From Erodium maritimum (Eukaryota; Streptophyta; Magnoliopsida; Geraniales; Geraniaceae): DNA of 64,000 nucleotides. Both the position numbers and the translations under genes were made by a program. Within the stretch, counting starts at the first letter, position 1. Each line of letters begins with the position of its first letter. The stretch is from the NCBI GenBank assembly GCA_963921825.1, contig OY997594.1, positions 60,683,675 through 60,747,674 of the forward strand. The letters run 5' to 3'. The notes beneath the pieces were generated by a model. That model saw only the letters and a program-made list of their open reading frames with translations, ran no database searches and was not told where the DNA came from. Below, in pieces: positions 1 to 10,400 of the stretch.

Positions 1-830
1 CCGCGACCTAGATATGAAATATCCGCAAACTACTTCGGAAATATCCGCAAACTTCACAGTAAAAATCCGCAAACTAAATGTGAAATACGCAAAGAATCTA
101 CTCGCTAATAAAAAAAATGTTTCGATTGAACTTTCAAAATTTAATCGGGTTCGTCCATTGCGAATAATATATCGACGGTCCTAGATTAGCGCGCGAATTT
201 ACCCCAACTTTTTCTATAAAACCTCGAAATTCAAAACCAGAAAGTTCCTAAACAAGAAATAGGAAATCGAATTAAACACAGAGTTACAAAGTCTCTCGAA
301 AAATTCTCTACGATTTTCCAAGTATCAACCCTAGATCGGAGTTTTCTCGAAGAAATCTAGATCACGGACAAGGTTAAAAGACTGCGATTCTTCGAAACTT
401 GATTCCAAAACAAAATCTCATATCGCACCTGAGATCGCACCAATAGGATCGCACCGTGAGATCGTCGAAATCGCAACAGAGATCGCTGGAGATATTGATT
501 GATATCGTCGGATTTTAACACAGCAAACAATACACAAATCGAGATGTCATCTACAATATGTAAGTATAGATCTATTCAACAAAATTGATTTTAATCTACA
601 ATCGCTGCAAATTCTAATTTTCCGATAACCAAAACGTCATGATCATGGTGGTTTTTTTATCCGTAAACTAGAATGCCTAGATACTCAAAACAGTAGTTTG
701 TGTTGTACGATATTTAGCAACATATAATATTTGTTTCTTCTCAAACAATATATAAAATCTCCTCCATGACAAACTCTCAAACTAGGTGTGCAATATCCGC
801 AAACTAACTTGCTTATTTCCGCAAAGCTTA
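1..830 (+). repeat. YCGCAAAC motif array, 5' side of transposase gene
   Basis: Repeated ATATCCGCAAAC(TA) units at about 20, 41 and 63, further variants near 90, then again near 790 (atatccgcaaactaac) and 810. The middle part (120-543) is the leader and probable promoter of the transposase gene; 560-972 is its first intron, which also carries motif copies. Confidence 0.7.
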
Positions 831-3356
831 AATAATCTACTTTGCCTGTTACTATATACTACTGCCTGTGTATCAATTTGAGTATATTATAACTATCTGA
901 TTCTATGTGTGCTGTATATGCAATCAGAAATTATTACATCCTCAAACCGATCCTTATTTCGATGAATATCAGCTGCAGGGACAGACAGTGATTGTACTGC
1001 AGAATCAGATCTCCAAAACACTGTTCTGTTTTCTGCTGGAGGAACCAGGATATACTTGCCATCCTGCCAGCCTGAACGAACCCCGTTTGTAGGAAAGGAA
1101 TTCAAGACACTTAATAAGGCGATAGATTTCTACCAAAATTACGCTAGACTGTCTGGATTCACTACAAGAAGGTCTACCGAGAAGAAGGATAAAACAAACA
1201 ACATAAAGCTAAAGTACATGGTATGCTCCAAACAGGGTGAGATCCCCGAACAAAACAGTCCTCAAATTTCAAAGCCTACAAAAAAGAGGAACAGATTGCT
1301 CACAAGAATTAATTGTGAAGCAATGATAAGGTTCACATTTGTTTCGGAGGAATTGGGATACAAAGTATCAAAATTTGTTGAAGGTCATAACCACCCTATG
1401 GTTGGAGCGGAGCACAGACATGAGATGAGAGGTAACCGACACATGGAAGGCAACCATGTTGAGTATATGAACTTTTGCGAGAGATCGGGAATAGGTCCCT
1501 CAAAGGCACACAGACTAATCAGTGAAACACGCGGAGGCCCCAGCCATGTTGGAGCTTTGAAGCAAGATTTCTACAACTACCACAGGGACTTGAAAGCCTA
1601 TATTGGAGGAATTGATGTTCAGATAATCCTTAACCAGTTCCGTGACAAGAAGGTAGCCAACAACCAGTTCTACTATGAGTACGATGTTGACCTAAGCGGA
1701 AGCCTCACTAAACTATTCTGGTGTGATGAAATAGCTATCAAGAATTACGAGCTTTACGGAGATAATGTTTCCTTTGACACAACTTACAGGACTAACCAGT
1801 AAGTATAACTCGTATTCGCTAATCCATTGAAAAAGAAATTTTGAACATTATTCTTTATTAACGATTGATGTTTTGTAGGTACTCGATGCCATTTTGTCCG
1901 TTTACAGGAGTAGACAACTATGACAAATATGTGACTTTTGGGCTGGGACTGGTAACACATGAGGATATCGAGTCTTTCACTTGGATGTTTAACGCTTTTC
2001 TGAAAGCGATGAATGGGAAGCAGCCAATGTATCTGGTGACAGATCAAGACCCAGCAATGAAAGTTGCAATACCAAAAGTCATGACAGAGACTAAGCACAA
2101 ACTCTGCATGTGGCACATTATGAATAAGATTCGTCTTAAGGTCAGTCTCTATAAGAAAATCATATACTCTGTATCAACATCTTGTAATGCTTGTTTACAC
2201 AAAACGTTTTATTCTTAATATGGTTCTCATAGTTAACTACTATGCGATGAGTTTATATCTATTCTCAAACTGTTATGTCTGTTTTCTCAATCTATGAACA
2301 CAAAATATCCATAAGCCACAGTATTGTCAATTTCTATTATTTATTTCTTCGACTTTACAAATCTTACAAAAAATGTTACAGGTACCTGGAAGTGTAACAA
2401 ATGATACAGACTTTGAGAAAATGTTGGATTCCATAGTATACAACAACCTTATAGGCCCTGATGAGTTTGATGAAGAGTGGGCTAGCATCATTGAAGACTT
2501 CAATTTGCAGGACAACACTTGGCTCAATGGCATATTCGATCTGCGACACAGTTGGATCCCATCATACCATAGGGATTTCTCAATGGGGTTGTTTATGAGA
2601 ACAACATCAAGGTCTGAATCAGCCAACCGGGCCTATCAACAACTCACAGATCAGTACCTAAACCTTGTTCACTTGATCTGGCGGTGTGGAGTGGTGATAG
2701 AGAACCATAGGAGTGAGCATTTCAGTCTTATGATGCACAGCTACAATTCATATCCGGTGCTAAAGACAAACACGTGGTTTGAAGCAGATGCTTGGACCGT
2801 ATACACACACACTGTGTTTGCTGACATACAAAAGCATATAGTTTACGCTCTCAACCGCTGTAGCTTGCCAGGCATGGATGACACCGCAGATGACACCATT
2901 GTCTATAAAGTCAGGGATTCGTCGATTATTAAAGATGGTAAGGAATTCAGGGTGACTTGGACGATGAGTTCAAACAACTTTGAGTGTAATTGCAACAAGC
3001 TTCTAACAACGGGCTATATATGTTCTCACATATTTTTTGCGCTGCAAAACACAACGTTAAGGAAGATTCCTAGGACGCTGGTAAACCCGAGATGGTGTAA
3101 AGACACAAACTTGACAGCTACATTGTCTTCTAATGGTGTTGCACCTGAAGGTCCTAGTCTGAAGGACGATGAAGTTATGGATGCAGTGAAAAACAGGTTT
3201 ACTGAAATGATTGGGACAGAAGATGCAGCAATTTCAAGTATTCGAGGATTGTTGGACACTCTAAATCGATACAGAGTTAAGACGGTGGATGACATAGTGA
3301 ATGAGAATAGACTCAATAGAACAAGTTTCATAGCATCGGTGACAGGGATCAAATAA
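544..3356 (+). CDS. FAR1-domain MULE transposase (four exons)
   Basis: Exons 544-559, 973-1798, 1879-2140 and 2382-3356 give 692 aa; all junctions are GT-AG and in phase. The first coding exon is only 16 nt. The start is the ATG at 544, just before a GTAAGT donor; 1056 has only a TTG. Domains: FAR1 DNA-binding domain from about residue 46 (GKEFKTLNKAIDFYQNYA) to a Cys/His cluster ending near GHNHP; MULE transposase core with the first catalytic Asp in FDTTY (D274), the second in TDQD (D336) and the following CMWH motif (C357, H360); SWIM zinc finger CxCx9CxH (C570, C572, C582, H584). It should bind the element ends and catalyse excision and integration in the nucleus. The frame stops at TAA 3354-3356, while a recognisable FAR1-family tail continues in frame to 3572. 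A domesticated FAR1-related gene is the alternative, but the Ulp1 gene and motif arrays favour a transposon gene. Confidence 0.85.
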
Positions 3357-3572
3357 CCAGAAATAGTCACTGTCCAGCCTCCAAATATCACAAACACCAA
3401 GGGCTCTCGCTTGCGATCTGGGAGTAGAATGATCAGCAATAAAGAAAAGGCAATCAATGCTAGTAACAAGCGAAAACGGCTATGCGCCACATGCCGCACA
3501 TTGCAAGACCATGACAAAAGGACCTGCCCTCTGAATATGAATAAGAAGAAGAAGAAGAATAAGAAGAAGTAG
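3357..3572 (+). other. In-frame C-terminal extension of the transposase beyond a stop codon
   Basis: After the TAA at 3354 the same frame stays open for 71 codons to TAG at 3570-3572. It reads as the usual FAR1-family tail: a proline/valine stretch, NTKGSRLRSGSR, a basic segment NKRKRLC, a Cys-rich knuckle (C-x2-C...HDKRTCP) and a lysine-rich end. The stop therefore looks like a single nonsense change, or a stop that is read through. No splice site that would skip it was found. Confidence 0.65.
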
Positions 3573-3589
3573 AAATGATGTATATTTTC

Positions 3590-3960
3590 AACTGCGGATT
3601 TCGTTGTTTCAGTTTGCGAATATAGAGATTATGTTTTGCGAATAAATAAAGACTGTTTGATGATACATTTGCTTGAGTTTTCCGAATTAATAAATTTTAT
3701 TTATGCACATGTTTTTATTTATATGAAAATTAATATAATATATTGTACACACATAAGGCAAGACAAGGACACAAGGACCTTCCCCGCTGAGTAAAAATAG
3801 GAAGAAGAAATAGACTGATGGAGATTATCGATTGCGGATTTGGCTTTTTCTGTTTGCGGATATAGGTCAACTGTTTTGCGCATTCAATATAACAAATTGT
3901 TTGCGAATATTTCAAATTTCGTTTACTAAAATATATATAATGATTTTAGAATTTACTACT
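3590..3960 (-). repeat. YCGCAAAC motif copies in reverse orientation
   Basis: Downstream of the transposase the motif reads on the other strand (ctgcggattt, agtttgcgaatat, gttttgcgaat, tgtttgcggatat). This is the main place where the orientation flips relative to the rest of the element. Two similar short segments (about 3510-3660 and 3760-3910, both including a polyA-like lysine stretch followed by motif copies) look like a degenerate local duplication. Confidence 0.55.
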
Positions 3961-3999
3961 TTCGTTTTGCGCACAAAAGGGAAGTGAAACAGTTTGTGG

Positions 4000-4095
4000 T
4001 AGACCAATCAAATAATGACAGCGTGGAAACGTGGGGGAGAATTAATTGCTCCACTAACCCACGATGCCCTACATATTCCCCTATATATACCCAAA
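4000..4095 (+). promoter_or_regulatory. Core promoter of small gene A1
   Basis: A CCAAT-type block (agaccaatca, 4001-4010) and a TATA box (ctatatatac, 4081-4090) lie 60-155 bp before the ATG at 4155. The same arrangement recurs before A2 (4811-4821 and 4891-4900), so the pair has kept its promoters as well as its reading frames. Confidence 0.55.
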
Positions 4096-4154
4096 TAATG
4101 TATCCTTCTATACTCAACCCTCAACTCTTCGAATACCCAATTTTACTCTGAAAA

Positions 4155-4472
4155 ATGGCGTCGTCAAGCAGCAGGAAGCGTAAAAGCTATGAAGATGAAC
4201 TCGACGAACGAGAAAGGAAGCTGAAGGAGCAGAACAAGAAGGACAGAAAACAAAAGCGTCTCATCAAAAATGAGAAGTTCGTGACGAGCTTCAAGGAAAT
4301 CAAGCACAAGCTTTCTGAGATCGAGCTTGAGCTTCAAATATTGGCCTCGGATGTTGGCGATGAGCTGTGCACTGACATGAGCACCGAAGAGGTGCTTGCA
4401 AACACAGCCTTCACCAGGAAGATAACCGAAGTGATCATAGCTGTGAACAAGGCTATGAAACTGGTGGTATAA
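4155..4472 (+). CDS. Small basic/helical protein A1 of unknown function
   Basis: Single-exon ORF of 105 aa starting MASSSSRKRKSYEDE. I do not recognise the family. The N-terminus is a Ser-rich, Arg/Lys stretch that could be a nuclear localisation signal (RKRK). Residues 15-45 are highly charged (ERERKLKEQNKKDRKQKR), then an amphipathic helical part (SEIELELQILASDVGDEL) and a C-terminal hydrophobic helix ending NKAMKLVV. No signal peptide, membrane span or Cys/His motif. ATG at 4155 is preceded by a TATA box and short leader. A paralogue of exactly the same length lies 812 bp downstream, and substitutions keep the frame, so the ORF appears to be under selection. It sits in the MULE between transposase and Ulp1 genes; an accessory role in transposition or anti-silencing is inference. 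Confidence 0.6.
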   Translation: MASSSSRKRKSYEDELDERERKLKEQNKKDRKQKRLIKNEKFVTSFKEIKHKLSEIELELQILASDVGDELCTDMSTEEVLANTAFTRKITEVIIAVNKAMKLVV

Positions 4473-4599
4473 GAATAGCAAACCATATTCTTTTCATTCC
4501 TTTTGTCTGTTCTTAACCAGTTTAAAGTAATTAAAAAAATCGTTTTCCTTAAAATAGTTTATATTTCACTTTTGATTATATATAATTCCGTTATTTATG

Positions 4600-4766
4600 T
4601 TACACGCGAAACAGATTATTAGAATCAGCAAACCATGATCTCTGTATCCGCAAACCAGAATCTATGTTTTCACAAACTTCCGTCCTTAATTATAGTCGCG
4701 AAACATAATAAAAGTATCCGCAAACTACAAGATCGTATACGCAAACACCAAGTAAAGATAAAATAC
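4600..4766 (+). repeat. YCGCAAAC motif array between A1 and A2
   Basis: Units such as tatccgcaaaccagaatc, tcgcgaaacataat, tatccgcaaactacaag and tacgcaaacacc, about 25-35 bp apart, all in + orientation. Confidence 0.65.
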
Positions 4767-4966
4767 AACTTCGTTTTTGCGTACAAAAAGGAAAGTGGAC
4801 CGGTATGTGGTAGACCAATCAAATATTGACAGCGTGGAAACGTGTAGGAGAATTAATTGCTCCACTAACCTACGATGCCCTAGATATTCCCCTATATATA
4901 CCCAATACTGTATCCTTCTATACTCATCCCTCAACTCTTCCTATAACCAATTTTACTCTGAAAAAA

Positions 4967-5284
4967 ATGTCGTCCTCAAGCAGCAGGAAGCGTAGAAGTT
5001 ATGAAGATGAATTCGACGAACGCGAAAGGAAGCTAGAGGAGCAGAATAAGAAGGACAAAAAACAAAAACGTCTCATCAAGCATGAGGAGTTTTTGATGAA
5101 GTTCAAGGCAATAGGGCGTCAGCTTTCTAACATTGAGCTTGAGCTTGAAATTTTGGGTATGGAAGTAGGCGAACAGCTGTGCACTGACATGAGCTCCGAA
5201 GAAGCGCTTGCAAACTCAGCCCTGAACAGGAAGATAACCGAAGTCATCTTAGCGGTGAACAAAGCTATGAAACTAGTGGTATAA
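4967..5284 (+). CDS. Small basic/helical protein A2, paralogue of A1
   Basis: 105 aa, starting MSSSSSRKRRSYEDE and ending NKAMKLVV like A1. The ATG at 4967 is chosen because it aligns with the A1 start; the frame is open further upstream but has no conserved upstream coding sequence, only promoter. Changes relative to A1 are mostly substitutions, with the same length, basic N-terminus, charged heptad-like middle and conserved QLCTDMSSEEAL / ITEVILAVNKAMK blocks. Promoter and 3' sequence are duplicated too. Function unknown; the conserved helices suggest oligomerisation, possibly A1-A2 heteromers. Confidence 0.6.
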   Translation: MSSSSSRKRRSYEDEFDERERKLEEQNKKDKKQKRLIKHEEFLMKFKAIGRQLSNIELELEILGMEVGEQLCTDMSSEEALANSALNRKITEVILAVNKAMKLVV

Positions 5285-5409
5285 GCATAGCAAACCCTAG
5301 TGTCTTTTGTTTCCCTTTATCTGTTCTTAACCAAATCTTATTAATCAATAAAAAAATATTTTCCCTTAAATACGTTTATATTTCGCTTTCAAGTTATGTA
5401 TGATTCCAT

Positions 5410-5665
5410 GATTTGTGTTACACGCGAAACAGAATATAACTATCAGCAAACCATGATATCTGTATCCGCAAACCAGAATCTCTGTATTAGAAACTTTAAG
5501 TCAATAATAATAGGCATAATAATAGTTAAATTTACAATATTAGCAAACCAGTATATATGAATCCGCAAACTACAAGTCCGTATCCGCAAAAAACATGTTA
5601 GAAAAAAAATAACAGTATTAGCAAAACAGGATCTCTGTATCCGCAAACTACAAGGCCATATATGA
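5410..5665 (+). repeat. YCGCAAAC motif array after A2
   Basis: Copies such as cacgcgaaacag, tatccgcaaaccagaatc, tattagcaaacc, aatccgcaaactacaag, tatccgcaaaaaac and tatccgcaaactac. Bases 5666-5860 beyond it hold AT-rich sequence in which I see nothing else. Confidence 0.65.
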
Positions 5666-6170
5666 CCATTATACCCATCATCGTCTTCCTCCACATTTTC
5701 TTTATCCTCCTTTTTCTCATCATCGTCATTGTCACTGATGATAATAGGGCAATCCTCTTTGTATTATGGTGACATGACATAATTAAAAAAAAAGGTTTAT
5801 GATGACATGATTTGTACGGTTAAAAAATTGATTTAAACTAAACCAAACGGCGGTGAAAAGACATAACAACGCATTAAATGAGATAAGATCTTGGTGCATT
5901 GAAGGAGGATTTTAGTAATGATGTACTGTAACCGTGGTAACTTAACCGTCAGATTTTGAAATCATATCATCTGATTTTGGGGAACGATTGGCACGTGTCC
6001 TCTACAAGATCTTATCGTATCACATTCCGATAGACGTAAATCAGCATTTAGTTTGAGAATTATGAGTTATTGATTGCGAAAATAATATATATGTTACCAG
6101 TAAACTAATCTATATATAATTAGAACTCTACTTTTAACGAAATAACGATAATGCCACCGCAAGATTTCAA

Positions 6171-6180
6171 CTATAAATAC
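6171..6180 (+). promoter_or_regulatory. TATA box of small gene B1
   Basis: ctataaatac followed by a C-rich stretch (cccccacccctatat) about 90 bp before the ATG at 6271; the same box and C-rich stretch are found before B2 at about 7344. The upstream 300 bp (from about 5866 and about 7012) are also duplicated, including CAGCATTTAGTTTGAGAATT. Confidence 0.55.
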
Positions 6181-6270
6181 CCCCACCCCTATATTTCTTA
6201 ACCCTAGAACTCTTCTTCAATTTCAAAACCTCTTCTCTAATAACTTCAAACCACCAGATATGCAAAAGAG

Positions 6271-6618
6271 ATGGCCTCCAACAGGAAACGCACCAGATCT
6301 CAAGGTAACGTTTGCACCGAAGAAGCTGTGGAACGTACCATTGAGGAACGTTCTAAGAAGATGCGTGAGATGGAGCAAGCGGCTATGGATACGGCAATGG
6401 AGATTCGCAAAGTAAAGTTGGCACTAATCCAATGTCACTTTTTTCTGATGGAGGAGAAGGTGGAAAACCTTATCCATGATCTGGAAGTGCTTGACATGAG
6501 GAACGGCAATGCAAAGCTTAACGAAGATAGAGACAAGATGATGACGGCACTGAAACAGATTCAGGATTTCTTCAAAACCATGGCCATAGTACAAGACGAA
6601 GGCACATCCGGCCCATGA
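6271..6618 (+). CDS. Small basic/helical protein B1 of unknown function
   Basis: Single-exon ORF of 115 aa starting MASNRKRTRSQGN. It has a basic N-terminus (RKRTR) that could be a nuclear signal, a long helical middle rich in Glu, Met, Lys and Ala (residues about 18-60), a helix around LIHDLEVLDM, and a C-terminal helix ending IQDFFKTM before the tail EGTSGP. No Cys/His metal site, signal peptide or membrane span. The architecture resembles A1/A2 (basic N-terminus then helices, about 105-115 aa), so the A and B pairs may be distant relatives, although I see no convincing residue alignment. A duplicated copy (B2) lies 1172 bp downstream. Function unknown. Confidence 0.6.
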   Translation: MASNRKRTRSQGNVCTEEAVERTIEERSKKMREMEQAAMDTAMEIRKVKLALIQCHFFLMEEKVENLIHDLEVLDMRNGNAKLNEDRDKMMTALKQIQDFFKTMAIVQDEGTSGP

Positions 6619-6739
6619 AGGATGTAATCATATTTTCACTTTTATCATGTCAATCGTCTTTTGATGTTTTTGTTTTGGGTTTTGAACACTTGGTTTCTCA
6701 ATGAAATGATGATTAGTATCTACCTATTCTACTGTTAAA

Positions 6740-7005
6740 GTAATCTATGTAAATTCGCAAAAGACATATTATGTATTCTCGAAGACGTAGTTTTAATTGC
6801 GTAAATGAGAACATGATTGCTCGCAAACGAAAATTGCTGAAATGATAACATGTTTGCACACAACTAGAGCATATCAGCAAAATACAGACAATAATTACAT
6901 TCGCGAAACATAATAACAGTATCCGCAAACAACAAGTCCGTATCCGCAGACAATGATTTCTGCATCCGCAAACTACAAATCCTTATCCGCAAAACTAAGT
7001 GCGAT
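6740..7005 (+). repeat. YCGCAAAC motif array between B1 and B2
   Basis: Copies such as attcgcaaaagac, ctcgcaaacg, catatcagcaaaatac, attcgcgaaacat, tatccgcaaacaacaag, tatccgcagac, atccgcaaactac and tatccgcaaaac, all in + orientation. Confidence 0.65.
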
Positions 7006-7442
7006 AAGACTGACCAACACATTAAATGCGATAAGATCTTCTTGCATTCGATTGGGATTTTACTAATGATGAAATATAACCGTGAAAATTTAACCGTCTG
7101 ATTTTCAAATCATATCGATTACATGATACGTCTAATTTTCGTAAAGATTGACACGTGTCCTCTACAATATCTTACAAAATCACATACCGGTACACGTAAA
7201 TTAGCATTTAGTTTGAGAATTATGAGATACGGATTGCGAAAATAAGGTATATGTTTTGCGGAATTATTATTAGTTAACTAATCTGTCTATAATTAGAACT
7301 CTACTTTAAACATAATAACGATAATGCCACCGCAAGAATTCAACTATAAATACCCCCACCCCTATATCACTGAACCCTAAAACTCTCTTTCAATTTAAAA
7401 TTCTCTTCTCAAATAACTTGAAACCACCAGTCTGCAAAAGCG

Positions 7443-10400
7443 ATGGCCTCAAACAGGAAACGCACCAGAGGGGAAGGAAACGTTTGCAACGCAGAAGCTA
7501 TGGAACGTACCAGAGAGGAAGCCGCTTTGGAGTCTAAAATACAGTTACGCAAAATAAGGTTGGCACTATGCCAGATCCACTTTTTGCTGATGCATGAGAA
7601 GGTGGAAAGCCTTGCCAATGAACTGCAAGTGCTTGACATGAGCAACTCGACTGAAAAGCACAAGGAAGATAGGGACATGATGATGGCGACACTGAAAAAG
7701 ATTCAGGACTTCTTCAAAACTGTCACGCCCCAATTTCAGCGAACCGAAACTAGGGACGCGAACGTTTTAAAAGTTACAAAACTGAAACCTGTTTTCGATA
7801 AATCACCTAAAAAGTCAGTTTAGTTCCACAAAAGAATAATATTTACATCTCAAAATAAAAGTCCCACACTTGGACAAAACGAGATACACGTCTCTAGACT
7901 CAAACACCCAGCAACCCGCTTCAAGCTCTTCAAGCTTCAGAAGCTCACCTAGTCCAGACTACGAACGGTACCTGTAGGAAAAGCAGCTAGGGGTGAGCGT
8001 TCGCTCACCACCACATATAACATACTGACTATGGCATAATTAGTAGACAAAGCCGATGACACCAACAACGACTCAAGACACCCACACGACCGGTCTTTTC
8101 CTCAACTGACTCGACACACGGACACGTTACGTAGACCCCACACTACGATCGACGACCTCCTCCAAGACACGACTGACCACACAATACCAAACAAGATCAC
8201 AAAGGATCGCAAACCAGCTGCTCAGTAACCAATCTCTGTATCCTGCCCTTTCCGATCCCAGTCGGTACAGGCGGTCGACCTGTCGCGCAACTTCCCCCGA
8301 TCCCAGTCGGGGGGCTAACCCACAACCTCTCCGCTTCACCCGATCCCAGTCGGGTGGTTAGCCACACCCGCGCGTCCTTCCCCCGATCCCAGTCGGGGAG
8401 CTAGCCCACAACCCCTCCGCTTCTCCCGATCCCAGTTGGGAGGCTAGCTACACCACACAACCTCCACCAGTAACCAGTAACCAATCACAAACACAAACAA
8501 GTTCAAACAGACAGTAACGACACCGGTGACAACTCCACAGGCACTCAAGGCCAACAAAACACCGACAACCAAACACAGGTTCAACAACCCTACGGGCCCT
8601 CATGGCCACCCAAGACACCAACGATAAAGTAAGGGTTCACACCCCACGGGCACTCACGGCCACTCAAAATACCGAAACGACAACACGGGCTCTCATGGCC
8701 ACCCAAACTCAACAACAAACAACACGCGACAACCTCCGGGCATGGTCATATGCCTCCAGTGAAACAGTTAACGCTAAGTTCTCTGCTCCTACGACACTAC
8801 TAAGTGTCACATGCACTTTCAGTAATCGCTACGTTCCCGTATCATGCATTTCTAATATTCGATAACCTAAATAACCCACGACACCCCGGTGTCACATGCA
8901 ATTCTACAGTTAACTTTCCCTAGTCAGGGCCGAGATCCGGCTACTTTTCCCTACCTCGAAAGCAACTCCAGAAGCGCTCCACTAAACCCGAGATGAATCG
9001 CAGTTACTCGCCGAGCCTCCCTTTGCCTCGGTCCGCAGCACGATCTAAAGGAACACAGATTTAACTCACTTTAAACTAGTACGAACCGGTCGAAAATAAA
9101 TAACTCAAAGCCCAAAATAAAAACGGTTCCGCCGTTAAGTTAACGGCTACGATTTGTCCATTTTAAACTTGACTGTTGTCGTTTACACTCGAGCGGGATA
9201 AAAGTCGGGTTACGACGGATCGGGTTCGAGCACCCGCGCACCGAACCCAGGTTTGATCTAAACCCAGTTTAAACCCCTTTTTAACTTAAAACCGTCGTTG
9301 AACTCCCTTGCCTTAATTAATTCCGCCTTTGATTTTAAAATAAAACGGTTTCCTTCCGTTCGTTTCCAAACTCGATATTTTGGTCCAGAACCCTTATAAA
9401 GTCGATTTGATTTCGCTTCCCCCCTTTTTGATTTAACTTAACTCGAGTCTAACCTTAATAAACGACTTTCGTTTTTAAAACCCGTTTAACCTAAGCCGAT
9501 ATAGTTTTATCGATAATTAAATTACGTCCAAACGGTACGGATTTAATCTTTAAACTAACACTGATTTCGTTTTACAAACAGTTTGAACCCAACCCAAGCG
9601 TACTTAAATCTATTCAAACATAAGAATACTTATATCGATAACTTATATTTTGTCGATCTTTACAAAATCAGATTTACACGATTACAACAATCCTTTAAAC
9701 AACCAGATCTACGTTTTTCTATTCCGTTCCCTTCCATTTCGGGAGCTCCGTTCCATCCCGACCAGATTTGAACGAACTCGAGAAAAGGGAAAGCGAAGAA
9801 GAAGAACGGTTCTGCTTGGTCCGGCCGACCACCGGCGCCGGTCGGCCGAGCTTCCACGGGCCGAGAACTAACCGTGAGGAAACGGTGGCGGCGGTGGACG
9901 GCGGTGCACGGCGGCGTCGGCGCGGGTCCGGACGACTCGTCCCGTTCCGGATCTGGCGAGCTCGCCGGCGACGGAGCTCGGTTCGTGTCTCGGACGGGCA
10001 GATCGTTTACGGGAAGAGGGCGGCGACGCGTTAGGGCTCGGACGGGACGGTGGTGGACGGCCTGTTCTTCGGCGGGGACGGGGACGACGGCGTGGGGAGC
10101 TCGGTGGCGGACGGTGGCCGGAGCTGGTGAGGAAGACGAAGGAGAAGGATGAGGCAGCGAGCTCGGGGACGGGGTTGTGTGGCTGACCGGAGCGGTGACG
10201 GCGTCGGGACGGAGGAGAAGAGGACGGGACGGTGCACGGAGACGGAGGAGCTGGGCGTGGTCGGAGCTGGGCGTGGTCGGACGGAGATGGAAGGGAGACG
10301 GCGTGGTGGCTGGAGGAGAGGGAGGTCGGGGTTCGGCTGAGACGTGGCGGCGTGTGGTGGCGATGGGAGAGCGGCCGGAGCCGGTGGGAGGTCGCCGGAG

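Larger units (their letters stand above)
3960..5580 (+). repeat. Tandem duplication, ~812-bp unit, each with one small gene (A1, A2)
   Basis: The block from about 3960 to 4771 is repeated from about 4772 to 5580 with clear similarity over promoter, coding and 3' sequence. Both start with ttttgcg(c/t)acaaaa..., share GTAGACCAATCAAATA and CAGCGTGGAAACGTG, a TATA box (TATATATA at 4082 and 4893), the coding region, and a tail with GTTACACGCGAAACAGA followed by CCGCAAACCAGAATCT. The offset of the two start codons is 812 bp. Confidence 0.85.
5866..7720 (+). repeat. Tandem duplication, ~1172-bp unit, carrying small genes B1 and B2
   Basis: Upstream sequence, TATA box, coding region and 3' sequence of B1 (from about 5866 to 7010) recur from about 7012, the second copy continuing after the solo LTR at 10671-10820. 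Shared landmarks are ATAAGATCTT, GACACGTGTCCTCTACAA-like sequence (near 5990 and 7150), CAGCATTTAGTTTGAGAATT-type sequence, the TATA box, and in the 3' part TATCATGTCAATCGTCTTTT (about 6643 and 10735). Confidence 0.75.

Noticed and set aside
907-1092. 61-codon ORF upstream of the transposase exon
   Set aside because: It is in a different frame from the transposase; the acceptor at 972 with exon 544-559 gives an in-phase start instead.
3026-3517. 163-codon ORF on - overlapping the transposase
   Set aside because: Antisense shadow of transposase exon 4 with no motif.
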